In this document: one piece after another, positions 1-7,229 of the stretch
Layout: each line of letters starts with the position of its first letter
Position numbering within the stretch: the stretch's first letter is position 1
Assembly: GCA_017473795.1 (NCBI GenBank)
Contig: JAFUJE010000038.1
Location: 1 to 8,814 of the forward strand
Direction: 5' to 3'
Source of the DNA: Clostridia bacterium
Lineage (GTDB): Bacteria > Bacillota > Clostridia > Christensenellales > UBA1242
Length of the DNA stretch: 8,814 bases
Translations under genes and position numbers: made by a program
The notes under the pieces: generated by a model
Told to the model about the DNA's origin: nothing
Databases searched by the model: none
What the model saw: only the letters and a program-made list of their open reading frames with translations

Positions 1-1431
1 CTGTAATGGTACAATTTCTAGTAAATTGGCTTTTACCTTGGTTTGTGGTACCGGCACAGATGCTACTCCATTATTTTTAGTAACATCTTCTGGATTCAAG
101 AAAGTTGTCAACTCGCCAATAAATTGTAACTTGAAATATGGTGTCGGACCACTACGGTTTTTAGCCACAATAATTTTGGCTTCGTAATCACGACTGTGTG
201 CGTTTTGTTCGCTTTGCGTTTCCGTCTTTGGTTTGTGAATAAACAAAACCATATCAGCATCTTGCTCAATCGCACCCGATTCACGCAAGTCGGACAACAT
301 GGGTTCACTATCAGATTTATCCGAACGTCCTTCCACCGCACGGTTCAACTGCGACAACAAGATAACCGGCACTTCTAAGTCTTTAGCCATCATCTTCATC
401 ATACGGCTGTTGGCTGCGACTTGCTCTTGACGACTTTCACTCCGTGAACCAGTTGTTGGTGCCCCCATTAAACCCAAATAGTCAATCATAACTAAATCCA
501 AGCCCCGTTCACGTTTTAAGCGCATACACTTACGCATGATTTCAGTCGCTGTAATCGAACTGCTGGCGTCTAAGTAAATATCTGCATTTTGCAATTTGGC
601 ATTTGCGTCCCATAAACGAGACCATTCTTCCGGTGTCATTTCACCGTGCAAAGCATGTGACAAAGAAACTTTTGCGACCGAACAAATCGCACGGTTTACC
701 AACTCAACTTTACCCATTTCCAGAGAGAAAACCGCAACTTTGGCTTTGCCTTTCAAAGCTGCGTTTAAGACAATGTTCAACGCAAAACTGGTTTTACCCA
801 CACTAGGACGAGCCCCAATAATAATTAAACTTCCTTTTTGCAAGCCGTTGGTAATACTATCCAAAACCGTGTACCCCGTTCTAATACCACGTAAAGCATC
901 TGGATTGTGAGCCACTAAATCAAAGTTATTTAAAACCGTTGGTAATTCATTTGATAACTTAGTTAATTCTTGACGTTCCTCTTCCTTACTAATATCAAAA
1001 ATCAAACGTTCCGCATACTGCACGGCCGCTTGAGAGTCTTCCATAAAATGTTTTTGCTTTTCGTCTGGTTGCGTTAAAGCCTTGGTAATGCTGGCCGCAG
1101 CCCGATCCAAACGACGTAAAGTTTCATCTTTGCGTAATATTGCCACGTAGTGACGGAAGTTCACCGTAGAAGGAATCATGTCCATTAAGTTCGTTAAATA
1201 TTCGTTGCCACCCACAGCATCTAACTTACCCGTGGCTTTTAAACGTTCGGACAAAGTAACCAAATCAACCGCAACATTTTTGGTTGCCAAATAGCAAATT
1301 GCATCATAAATGATACGGTGTGCCGGTGCATAAAAATGAGCTGGCTTTAACCGAGTAAAACCTTCCAGACAATCATTGTCTAGTAAGACAGCGGCAATTA
1401 CAGATTGTTCGGCTTCCAAGTTGTGAATCAT
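1..1431 (-). CDS. dnaB: Replicative DNA helicase DnaB (3' end cut by window edge)
   Basis: The product is the hexameric helicase that unwinds DNA ahead of the replisome and recruits primase. In Bacillus the same protein is called DnaC. The frame is open from an ATG at 1429-1431 to the window edge, 477 codons without a stop. The N-terminal domain opens with MIHNLEAEQSVIAAVLLD. A linker near residues 150-180 leads to the RecA-like domain. Walker A is GARPSVGKT at residues 206-214 (Lys213), and Walker B is LVMIDYLGL with Asp317. Later family motifs are also present: ILLSQLNRAVEGR, LRESGAIEQDADMVLFIHK and IVAKNRSGPT. The usual family length is about 440-470 residues, so only a short tail should be missing. 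No Shine-Dalgarno sequence precedes the ATG. A promoter lies just upstream, so a leaderless mRNA is likely. No intein or frameshift is seen. Confidence 0.96.
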   Translation of the reverse strand, partial: MIHNLEAEQSVIAAVLLDNDCLEGFTRLKPAHFYAPAHRIIYDAICYLATKNVAVDLVTLSERLKATGKLDAVGGNEYLTNLMDMIPSTVNFRHYVAILRKDETLRRLDRAAASITKALTQPDEKQKHFMEDSQAAVQYAERLIFDISKEEERQELTKLSNELPTVLNNFDLVAHNPDALRGIRTGYTVLDSITNGLQKGSLIIIGARPSVGKTSFALNIVLNAALKGKAKVAVFSLEMGKVELVNRAICSVAKVSLSHALHGEMTPEEWSRLWDANAKLQNADIYLDASSSITATEIMRKCMRLKRERGLDLVMIDYLGLMGAPTTGSRSESRQEQVAANSRMMKMMAKDLEVPVILLSQLNRAVEGRSDKSDSEPMLSDLRESGAIEQDADMVLFIHKPKTETQSEQNAHSRDYEAKIIVAKNRSGPTPYFKLQFIGELTTFLNPEDVTKNNGVASVPVPQTKVKANLLEIVPLQ

Positions 1432-1437
1432 CGTTTG

Positions 1438-1466
1438 ATTATAACACGGTGGCGGATTACTTGCAA
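1438..1466 (-). promoter_or_regulatory. dnaB promoter, predicted leaderless
   Basis: Read on the minus strand, the -35 box is TTGCAA (1461-1466) and the -10 box is a perfect TATAAT (1438-1443), separated by exactly 17 bp. Only six bases, CAAACG, lie between the -10 box and the dnaB ATG. The start of transcription should therefore fall on or next to the A of the ATG, giving an mRNA with no 5' leader. The -35 box is also the -35 box of the rightward ffs promoter. The call rests on consensus match and spacing only. Confidence 0.75.
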
Positions 1467-1489
1467 TATCTTTTGAGTTATGCTACAAT
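1461..1489 (+). promoter_or_regulatory. ffs (SRP RNA) promoter
   Basis: On the plus strand the -35 box is TTGCAA (1461-1466), followed by a 17 bp spacer and the -10 box TACAAT (1484-1489). The spacer ends in TGC, so this is an extended -10 of the TGn type. The expected transcription start, 6-7 bases downstream, falls at 1495-1496. That is the G that begins the GTTGGA strand of the closing helix of the SRP RNA. The promoter thus predicts the RNA 5' end without any processing. Confidence 0.75.
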
Positions 1490-1494
1490 ACATC

Positions 1495-1760
1495 GTTGGA
1501 TAGATGGGCAACTAGCGACTGCCTGTAACCCGTGCGCTAACCGGGGTCGACCACACGGCTGAGAGCGCGTACCGACGTATGTTAGACATACTCTATTGGT
1601 GATGACGTTTGACGGCTTAGTAGTCGGTGAGATTGCGAATCGTGTCAGATGGGGAACCAAGCAGCACTAAACAGTTTTCGTCGAGCTAATTAAGTGACGC
1701 CAGACCGAGCCATTAGACTGGTTAACGTCTTTTGGGAAACGACCGAACCGTGTTCCAACA
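1495..1760 (+). ncRNA. ffs: Signal recognition particle RNA, large bacterial type with Alu domain
   Basis: This is the RNA scaffold of the SRP, which with Ffh (not in the window) directs nascent membrane and secreted proteins to the translocon. The S domain is clear. A GTCAG at 1644-1648 faces AGCAG at 1660-1664 across helix 8, which is capped by a GGAA tetraloop (1653-1656) on a TGG/CCA stem. Flanking pairs include CGAA 1636-1639 with TTCG 1677-1680. The Alu domain carries CCTGTAACCC (1522-1531), which contains the UGUAA-type conserved turn, then a helix GCGCT 1534-1538 with AGCGC 1564-1568, then GGCTGAG. The ends pair as GTTGGA 1495-1500 with TCCAAC 1754-1759. The length of about 266 nt resembles the Bacillus scRNA (about 270 nt) rather than the roughly 114 nt 4.5S RNA of enterobacteria. 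Exact ends are inferred from the pairing and the promoter. Confidence 0.93.
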
Positions 1761-1765
1761 CCATT

Positions 1766-1791
1766 AACACTGCTCTGTGCAGTGTTTTTTT
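1766..1791 (+). terminator. Intrinsic terminator of ffs
   Basis: An 8 bp perfect stem, AACACTGC (1766-1773) with GCAGTGTT (1779-1786), encloses the loop TCTGT and is followed by a T run through 1791. It lies a few bases beyond the closing helix of the SRP RNA. The T run overlaps the first two bases of the HU stop codon read on the other strand. On the minus strand the hairpin is followed by AATGG rather than a T run, so it is a weak terminator at best in that direction. Confidence 0.9.
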
Positions 1792-2062
1792 ATTTTGTTA
1801 AAGAATCTTTAAATTTTTTGCTAGGTTTAAAAACTGGCTTAGTTTTTGCTTTAATTTTAATGGTTTCACCCGTTTGTGGATTACGCCCTTGTCGTGCTGG
1901 TGTCTTTTTTATTTGGAACTTACCAATATCCAAAACGACTTCATCACCACTTTTAACTCCGTCAACAATTTGGTTTTCTAACCAATTAACCATATCCTTT
2001 GCATCTTTTTTCGTTGTGCCAAATTCTGCACTAAACTCCATAATTAAATCGCTTTTTCGCAT
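1790..2062 (-). CDS. hup: HU-family nucleoid DNA-binding protein
   Basis: HU dimers bend and wrap double-stranded DNA and help organise the nucleoid. From the ATG at 2060-2062 the protein is 90 residues, the classic HU length. It begins MRKSDLIMEFSAEFG, with the N-terminal helical dimerisation region at about residues 1-40. The arm signature is GRNPQTGE at residues 59-66, with Pro62 as the intercalating proline. The tail is lysine-rich. An in-frame TTG at 2086 would add eight residues, but it overlaps the end of the upstream flippase gene and the extra residues do not look like HU. The ATG leaves a 7 bp gap after the flippase stop, so co-transcription and perhaps translational coupling are likely. 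AAAGG sits only one base before the ATG, too close for a standard Shine-Dalgarno. The gene ends in TAA and converges on ffs. Confidence 0.95.
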   Translation of the reverse strand: MRKSDLIMEFSAEFGTTKKDAKDMVNWLENQIVDGVKSGDEVVLDIGKFQIKKTPARQGRNPQTGETIKIKAKTKPVFKPSKKFKDSLTK

Positions 2063-2069
2063 ACCTTTG

Positions 2070-3431
2070 TTATTTCCGTTGCACAAATAATTTAATCAAA
2101 AAGCCACCACTAACAATTAACGCTACGCCGTAACACAAAACGTTGGCAATACTGACCGCCATAATTCCTAACGTTTTTAGTGTTAAAAGTTCAAAGACAA
2201 TTTTTGCTACGCCACCACCAACCAACGCCCACATTGGCACCTTTTCATGGTCACAACCTTGTAAAATACTGCCTGCTACTTGCGTTAATCCAATTAAAAT
2301 CACCGACCAACTTTCAATGCGTAATAATAAAATTCCCGTAGCCAATTCTTCTGGTCGTCCGGCGAAAGCCCGCCCATACAATAATGTTAAAATAAACTTT
2401 GGTAGAATAAATAAACCAATCGCTACAGCAGTACCAAATAACAAAAATATGCCTAATGCCGTCCAACTTTTGCGTCGCATGGTTTTGAAATCCCCCTGTT
2501 TGAAAGCCCGTGCAACCATAGGTAACATAACCGTCGCAATCGCTACCCCCACAACACTTGGTACATTAATCAATGTATGGACTGACCCAGTTGCAATGCC
2601 ATATAATTCGGTCGCTTGTTCCACACCAGTACTTTTCAAGGCATTAACAACGTAAAAACTATCAAACAGTTGCACTAACGGAAAAGCTAACGACATCACC
2701 ATAATTGGTGCCGAGATTGCAAAAATACGACCAATTACATGCCAAGATAATAACGACCAAAAACGTTCAGTTGGTTGATTATCGATTGATTGCTCTTGTT
2801 TGGCTTGCCGTGTCCGAACCCCATAAACCACCGCCAACATTACGGCTGCCACTAATTCAGACACAGCCACCGCTAAAATCGCCCCAAACACTGCCCACAA
2901 AACACTAAACCGGATTAACCAGAATGCTAACCCCAGCCCGACCCCAACTTTAACTACCTGTTCCAGAATTTGCGAAACGGCCGTCGGAATCATATTGTTC
3001 AAACCTTGAAAATAACCACGGTAAGCCGAAATAATACAAACAAACCAAACCGCCGGAGCAATAGCCAAATACAACGGCCAAATTTCGGGTTTTCCCTGCC
3101 AACTTGCAATTGGCTGTGCTAATACTAAAAATGCGGTAGTCATAACAGCCCCAATAATCATTAACACTACCAGAGCATTCACAAATATTTGTTTGGTTTG
3201 GCGTCGGTCATCACGCACCCGAGCAATCATTTTAGATAAAGCGACCGGAATTCCCGCCGACGAAACAATTAACAATAATGCGTACAAAGGAAAGACAAGT
3301 TGATACAAACCAATCCCATAATTACCAACAATATTGGATAAAGGAATTCTAAATAAAACGCCCAGCAAGTGACAAATCACACCTGCTGAGCTGAGAATCA
3401 ATGCACCTTTGACTAATCCTTTTTTCGCCAC
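2070..3431 (-). CDS. MurJ/SpoVB (YtgP)-like polysaccharide flippase, MOP superfamily
   Basis: This is an integral inner-membrane protein of 453 residues with about twelve hydrophobic segments. The first lie near residues 8-26, 42-66, 85-108 and 119-138, and the last near 400-450. The N-terminal signature FRIPLSNIVGNYGIGLYQ (27-44), followed by SSAGIPVALSKMIA (57-70), is typical of the SpoVB/YtgP group. B. subtilis YtgP is a lipid II flippase (MurJ); SpoVB acts in spore cortex formation. Transport of a lipid-linked cell-wall or polysaccharide precursor is therefore likely, but the substrate cannot be read from the sequence. It is shorter than YtgP (about 540 residues, 14 segments). A charged cytoplasmic-type loop sits at about 205-223. 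The start is GTG at 3429-3431, chosen because it begins MAKKGLVKGALIL just before the first membrane segment. It lies 26 bp after typA with no visible Shine-Dalgarno or convincing promoter, so it is probably co-transcribed with typA. Confidence 0.88.
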   Translation of the reverse strand: MAKKGLVKGALILSSAGVICHLLGVLFRIPLSNIVGNYGIGLYQLVFPLYALLLIVSSAGIPVALSKMIARVRDDRRQTKQIFVNALVVLMIIGAVMTTAFLVLAQPIASWQGKPEIWPLYLAIAPAVWFVCIISAYRGYFQGLNNMIPTAVSQILEQVVKVGVGLGLAFWLIRFSVLWAVFGAILAVAVSELVAAVMLAVVYGVRTRQAKQEQSIDNQPTERFWSLLSWHVIGRIFAISAPIMVMSLAFPLVQLFDSFYVVNALKSTGVEQATELYGIATGSVHTLINVPSVVGVAIATVMLPMVARAFKQGDFKTMRRKSWTALGIFLLFGTAVAIGLFILPKFILTLLYGRAFAGRPEELATGILLLRIESWSVILIGLTQVAGSILQGCDHEKVPMWALVGGGVAKIVFELLTLKTLGIMAVSIANVLCYGVALIVSGGFLIKLFVQRK

Positions 3432-3457
3432 AATTTAATATGTGCGAAAATCAATTT

Positions 3458-4213
3458 TTATTTCATCGCTTTACCACGGGCACGCAAGCGTTTACCATGG
3501 TCTAATTCCATTTTACGAATACGCAAATTTTGTGGTGTAACTTCCAACAATTCATCATCGTTGATAAATTCCAAAGCTTCTTCCAAAGTGAATTGTAATG
3601 GCGGAGTCAAGCGTAACGCCTCATCACTGCTTTTAGAACGCATATTAGTTAATTCTTTTTTCTTACAAACGTTAACCGTAATATCATCGCCTGCTGGATT
3701 AGAACCAACTACCATTCCCGCATAAACAGTAACACCAGCACCGATAAACATCGTTCCACGATTCTGTGCATTATACAAACCGTAAGCATTACTTTCGCCG
3801 TCTTCAAAAGCAATCAAACTACCAGATTGACGGGTAGCAATGTCGCCTTTGTAATAGTCATAACCGTTACTAATAGTATTTAAAACGCCTTCACCTTTAG
3901 TATCAGTTAATAACTCACTCTTGTAACCAAACAAGCCACGAGCCGGCACCAAGAATTCCAATTTCAAACGGCTACCATGCGGAGTCATTCCCAATAATTC
4001 AGCCCGACGAGCCCCCATCTTTTCCATAACTGGTCCCATGTTTTCTTCTGGCACGTCAATATAAGCCTTATCGATTGGTTCCATTAATTTACCATTTTCA
4101 TCGTGTTTGTACAAAACTTTTGGCATACTAACAGCAAATTCATAACCTTCACGACGCATGTTTTCAATTAAAATTGATAAATGCATTTCGCCACGTCCAC
4201 TTACCTTGAATGC
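3458..4213 (-). CDS. typA: typA/bipA, C-terminal part after an in-frame TAA
   Basis: These 251 codons continue in the same frame as the upstream typA part, straight after a TAA. They open with AFKVSGRGE, then the domain III hallmark MHLSILIENMRREGYEF, which is normally internal in TypA/BipA. Then follow the domain V region (PARGLFGYKSE, near the middle) and the BipA-specific C-terminal domain ending HGKRLRARGKAMK. That last domain is needed for ribosome binding in studied BipA proteins. Nothing is missing relative to the family apart from the one codon read as stop. If made alone, it could start at the ATG at 4184-4186 (MHLSI), but no good ribosome binding site precedes it and the piece would lack the GTPase. 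Counting the TAA as one residue, the joined gene encodes 610 residues, the normal size for this family. The final stop is TAA. Confidence 0.93.
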   Translation of the reverse strand, partial: AFKVSGRGEMHLSILIENMRREGYEFAVSMPKVLYKHDENGKLMEPIDKAYIDVPEENMGPVMEKMGARRAELLGMTPHGSRLKLEFLVPARGLFGYKSELLTDTKGEGVLNTISNGYDYYKGDIATRQSGSLIAFEDGESNAYGLYNAQNRGTMFIGAGVTVYAGMVVGSNPAGDDITVNVCKKKELTNMRSKSSDEALRLTPPLQFTLEEALEFINDDELLEVTPQNLRIRKMELDHGKRLRARGKAMK

Positions 4214-4216
4214 TTA
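4214..4216 (-). other. In-frame TAA interrupting typA (codon 359)
   Basis: On the minus strand the codons read GAT ACG AAG TAA GCA TTC AAG, or D-T-K-stop-A-F-K. The reading frame is identical on both sides, so this is a substitution-type stop and not a frameshift. In TypA/BipA relatives this spot, just before the A-F-x-V-S-G-R-G-E motif, is usually an acidic or polar residue. A one-base change from GAA, CAA or AAA would produce it. Confidence 0.95.
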
Positions 4217-5290
4217 CTTCGTATCAGTGTCGGCTACTCTCAAACTTAAATCCTTGTCTGCTTCTTTGTATAAACGGTCACGTAAATGGCGACTGGTTAC
4301 GAACTTACCTTCCTTACCAGCCAACGGGCTGTCGTTAACCAAGAAAGTCATTTCCACGCTGGGGTCACTAATTTTTGTAAATGGTAAGGCTTGTGGGTTT
4401 GCCGGGCTGCAAATCGTATCACCAATACCCACGTCAGCACAACCCGAAATACAAACAATGTCGCCACCTTCGGTCTTTTCAATCGGCAACTTTTTCATCG
4501 CCATAAATTCGCAAATTTGTGTGACTTTGAAATTTGTTTTTACTGCCTCATCATAATAATTAACACGTGTCGCACCTGCATTCACAACCATTTGACCATT
4601 AGTAACTTTACCCACAGCCATTTTACCAACATATTCACTATACTGTGTTGCCGATACTAACATTTGAAAATCATTCGAAACTTCGTATTCCGGAGCCGGT
4701 AAATATTCAATAATTTTATCTAATAATGGTTGCATATCTGTGGTCGCACTTTCTACCGTCAACCCTGCAATTCCATTACGAGCACTAGCATAAACAAAAG
4801 GACTATCCAACTGTTCGGAACTAGCATCTAAGTCCATTAATAAGCCCAAGACTTCATCCTCAACTTCTTTAATCCGAGCATCCGGACGGTCAATTTTATT
4901 GATAACAATAATAACTTTGTGTCCCATTTCCAAGGCTTTTTCCAACACAAAACGTGTTTGTGGCATCGGTCCTTCGTAAGCATCAACGACTAACAAAACA
5001 CCATCAACCATTTTCAACGAGCGCTCAACTTCACCACCGAAGTCAGCATGCCCGGGCGTATCAATAATATTGATTTTAACTCCTTTATAACGTACGGCAC
5101 AGTTCTTTGCCAAAATTGTAATTCCACGTTCACGTTCCAAAGCATTGCTATCCATAACACGGTCAGCCACAACTTGATGGTCACTGAAGGCTCCACCTTG
5201 TTTTAATAACTCATTTACCAAACTGGTTTTACCATGGTCAACGTGCGCAATAATTGCCACATTACGAATCTTATCATTCTTCTGTATCAT
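4214..5290 (-). CDS. typA: typA/bipA, N-terminal part (GTPase and domain II) up to an in-frame TAA
   Basis: TypA/BipA is an EF-G-like GTPase that binds the 70S ribosome and helps large-subunit assembly, especially under cold or stress. From the ATG at 5288-5290 this part has 358 residues. The G motifs are complete: G1 AHVDHGKT (15-22), G2 RGIT (55-58), G3 DTPGH (77-81), G4 NKID (131-134) and G5 SAR (169-171). Domain II covers about 205-300, and the start of domain III follows ([19 protein letters not shown]). An ATG at 5300-5302 would add four residues, but it lies inside the predicted -10 box. The 5290 ATG fits a leaderless start and gives [16 protein letters not shown], like family members. 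A truncated product would keep the GTPase but lose the ribosome-binding C-terminal domain. It starts 52 bp after the dnaE stop and has its own promoter. Confidence 0.94.
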   Translation of the reverse strand: MIQKNDKIRNVAIIAHVDHGKTSLVNELLKQGGAFSDHQVVADRVMDSNALERERGITILAKNCAVRYKGVKINIIDTPGHADFGGEVERSLKMVDGVLLVVDAYEGPMPQTRFVLEKALEMGHKVIIVINKIDRPDARIKEVEDEVLGLLMDLDASSEQLDSPFVYASARNGIAGLTVESATTDMQPLLDKIIEYLPAPEYEVSNDFQMLVSATQYSEYVGKMAVGKVTNGQMVVNAGATRVNYYDEAVKTNFKVTQICEFMAMKKLPIEKTEGGDIVCISGCADVGIGDTICSPANPQALPFTKISDPSVEMTFLVNDSPLAGKEGKFVTSRHLRDRLYKEADKDLSLRVADTDTK

Positions 5291-5297
5291 AGGGACA

Positions 5298-5326
5298 AGC
5301 ATAGCACAAAAATTTTAAATCTGCAA
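5298..5326 (-). promoter_or_regulatory. typA promoter, predicted leaderless
   Basis: On the minus strand, TTGCAG (5321-5326) is followed by a 17 bp spacer ending in TGC and then TATGCT (5298-5303), an extended -10 box. Seven bases, TGTCCCT, separate the -10 box from the ATG at 5290, so transcription should begin at the start codon. The whole promoter fits in the 52 bp dnaE-typA gap. Geometry and -35 type match the dnaB promoter. It would also serve the flippase and HU genes downstream. Confidence 0.65.
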
Positions 5327-5342
5327 CAGTTCAATTTTTAGA

Positions 5343-7229
5343 TTATTGTAATTTAACGTTTTCCTCTCCTAAGATTTGGTGCAATTCATACAAAATTGCC
5401 TTACATTCCCGAATCTTAATTTCTGGCGCAAAAGCATTCCCCGTCGCCGTATCTTTAATCACAACCGGAATATCACCGCTGTACGACGACAGCGCATTAA
5501 AACAATCTGCTTTAACAACAGGGTCTTGTAAATTAAAACGCAAATACAACTTTCGTTGCTGAGTCGTGGGGATTTCCATTGCTGGTGTTTGACGGTCCAT
5601 TAATTCCAAACTGTCGGCAATAATAATTGGGTCTTGTCCGTCACGTACCGAAATTTTACCTGTAATTTTTACCACGCTTTCTTTATCAATAATATTTTTA
5701 ACCCGAGCCCAACTCTTCGGGAACAACATCACATCACAAGTTCCTAACATATCTTCCACATTTAAGATTGCCATTTCTTCGTGCTTTGCTTTGGTATACA
5801 CTTTTTTAATTTCGGTAATCAAAGCCCCCATTACGATACTGCTACCGTCTTCGTATTCCGGTTCATTTACAGATTCGGAATCATCACCCAATTCGGTATC
5901 AGCCTTTTCTTCGTCCTCAGCATTATTTTCTTTGGGCAACTTGGAAGTATTAAATGTAAACTGGTGGAAAGAATCCAAATATTCCTGCAAAGGATGGCCA
6001 CTTAGATACATACCCACGTATTCTTTTTCAAAACGCAATTTGGTAAAGTTGTCATACTCTTTAATATTTGGTAAATCCACTTCCACGTCATTAGTATCCG
6101 CCACTCCAAATAACGAAATTTGACCAGCATCCGCCGCTTTCTTATCACTGGCAACCGCTTTTACCGCAGTTGGATAAATACTCATTAACTGACTACGGTA
6201 TGCCCCTAATCCATCAAAGCAACCCGCCAGAATCAAACTTTCCAAACAGCGTTTATTCAATACTTCGGTTGGTACACGTTTACAGAAATCCATAAATGAT
6301 ACAAAATCGCCATTCTCTTCACGTTCTTTAATAATCAAAGCCACGACACCTTCGCCAACATTTTTAATTGCTGACAGACCAAATCGGATAGAATCATTAT
6401 CGGATTCAACAGTAAACAAAGCCGCACTTTTATTAATATCTGGTGGCAATAAAGCCTTCCCCATTAACCGTACTTCAGCAATGTAATGCGTCATGTCATC
6501 CCACTTATTAATACGGTTATTAATCATGGACGCCATGAAGAAAGAATAATAGTAATAACGTAAGTAAGCCGTTTGGTAAGCCAAGAAAGCATAACAAGCC
6601 GCATGAGATTTATTAAACGCATAACCCGCAAATTTTTCCATCTTAGCAAAGATACTTGCTGCCACATCGGGCGCTACACCATTATTAACTGCCCCTTTGA
6701 TATTCAAACTTTCGTCACCATACAGGAAAATCTTTTTTTGCTTTTCCATTTCGGCAACTTTTTTCTTACCCATCGCACGGCGTACAATATCCGCTTGCCC
6801 CAACGAGTAACCACCCAAAACTTGGAAAATCTGCATGACCTGTTCCTGATAAACAATCTGGCCGTAAGTTTCTTTTAAAATGTCTTTCAATAATGGATGT
6901 TCGTAAATCGTTAACTCTGGGTGGTGTTTGTTACGGCAATAAGTCGGAATCATATCCATTGGACCAGGACGATACAAAGAAACACCCGCAATCAAATCCT
7001 CGATGCAGTCCGGTTTCAATTCCTTCATAAACTTCTTCATTCCGCCACTTTCTAATTGAAAGACCGCATCGGTTTCACCAGCAGCAATCATTTTATAGAC
7101 ATTCGGATCATCATAATCCATATTGTAAAAATCAATTGTTTTGCCTAACTGTTTTTTTACGGACTTAATCGCCCCGTCAATATCTGTAGTCGTAATCAAA
7201 CCTAAGAAGTCCATTTTTAAGAAACCCAA
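5343..7229 (-). CDS. dnaE: dnaE, C-terminal part after an in-frame TAA
   Basis: This 628-codon part continues the polymerase III alpha subunit directly after a TAA, in the same frame. Its first codons read LGFLKMDFLGL, which holds the third catalytic aspartate of the palm (residue 7 here, equivalent to Asp555 of E. coli alpha). The rest of the fingers follow: GVSLYRPGPMDMIPTYCRNK (82-101), YGQIVYQEQVMQI (122-134), SLGQADIVRRAMGKKK (142-157) and YAFNKSHAACYAFLAYQTAYL (203-223). A helix-hairpin-helix region covers about 285-330 and SGHPL 410-414. An unusually acidic stretch at about 433-462 precedes an OB-fold domain at about 464-545, and the C-terminal tau-binding region follows. A TTG immediately after the TAA (7227-7229) could be a start codon, but there is no Shine-Dalgarno. 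The end is TAA, with TGA four codons later. Confidence 0.94.
   Translation of the reverse strand: MGFLKMDFLGLITTTDIDGAIKSVKKQLGKTIDFYNMDYDDPNVYKMIAAGETDAVFQLESGGMKKFMKELKPDCIEDLIAGVSLYRPGPMDMIPTYCRNKHHPELTIYEHPLLKDILKETYGQIVYQEQVMQIFQVLGGYSLGQADIVRRAMGKKKVAEMEKQKKIFLYGDESLNIKGAVNNGVAPDVAASIFAKMEKFAGYAFNKSHAACYAFLAYQTAYLRYYYYSFFMASMINNRINKWDDMTHYIAEVRLMGKALLPPDINKSAALFTVESDNDSIRFGLSAIKNVGEGVVALIIKEREENGDFVSFMDFCKRVPTEVLNKRCLESLILAGCFDGLGAYRSQLMSIYPTAVKAVASDKKAADAGQISLFGVADTNDVEVDLPNIKEYDNFTKLRFEKEYVGMYLSGHPLQEYLDSFHQFTFNTSKLPKENNAEDEEKADTELGDDSESVNEPEYEDGSSIVMGALITEIKKVYTKAKHEEMAILNVEDMLGTCDVMLFPKSWARVKNIIDKESVVKITGKISVRDGQDPIIIADSLELMDRQTPAMEIPTTQQRKLYLRFNLQDPVVKADCFNALSSYSGDIPVVIKDTATGNAFAPEIKIRECKAILYELHQILGEENVKLQ

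Noticed and set aside
1432..1494. Operator or riboswitch in the dnaB-ffs gap
   Set aside because: The 63 bp is filled by the two promoters, and dnaB has no predicted leader that could hold a riboswitch.
1478..1660. A 60-residue minus-strand reading frame within the SRP RNA gene
   Set aside because: It is antisense to strongly structured RNA, has no family resemblance and has no start signal.
2063..2086. TTG start for the HU gene giving eight extra residues
   Set aside because: The ATG at 2062 gives the standard 90-residue HU protein and avoids overlap with the flippase gene.
2143..2655. A 170-codon plus-strand reading frame inside the flippase gene
   Set aside because: It is the complement of a membrane-protein gene with clear family motifs; its translation looks like a low-information shadow.
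4187..4220. A programmed or accidental frameshift in typA
   Set aside because: Both halves are in the same frame and join residue by residue around a single TAA, so only a stop codon substitution is needed.
5303..5345. A terminator between dnaE and typA
   Set aside because: The only inverted pairs are AT-rich or enclose long loops, and the same bases are better explained as the typA promoter.
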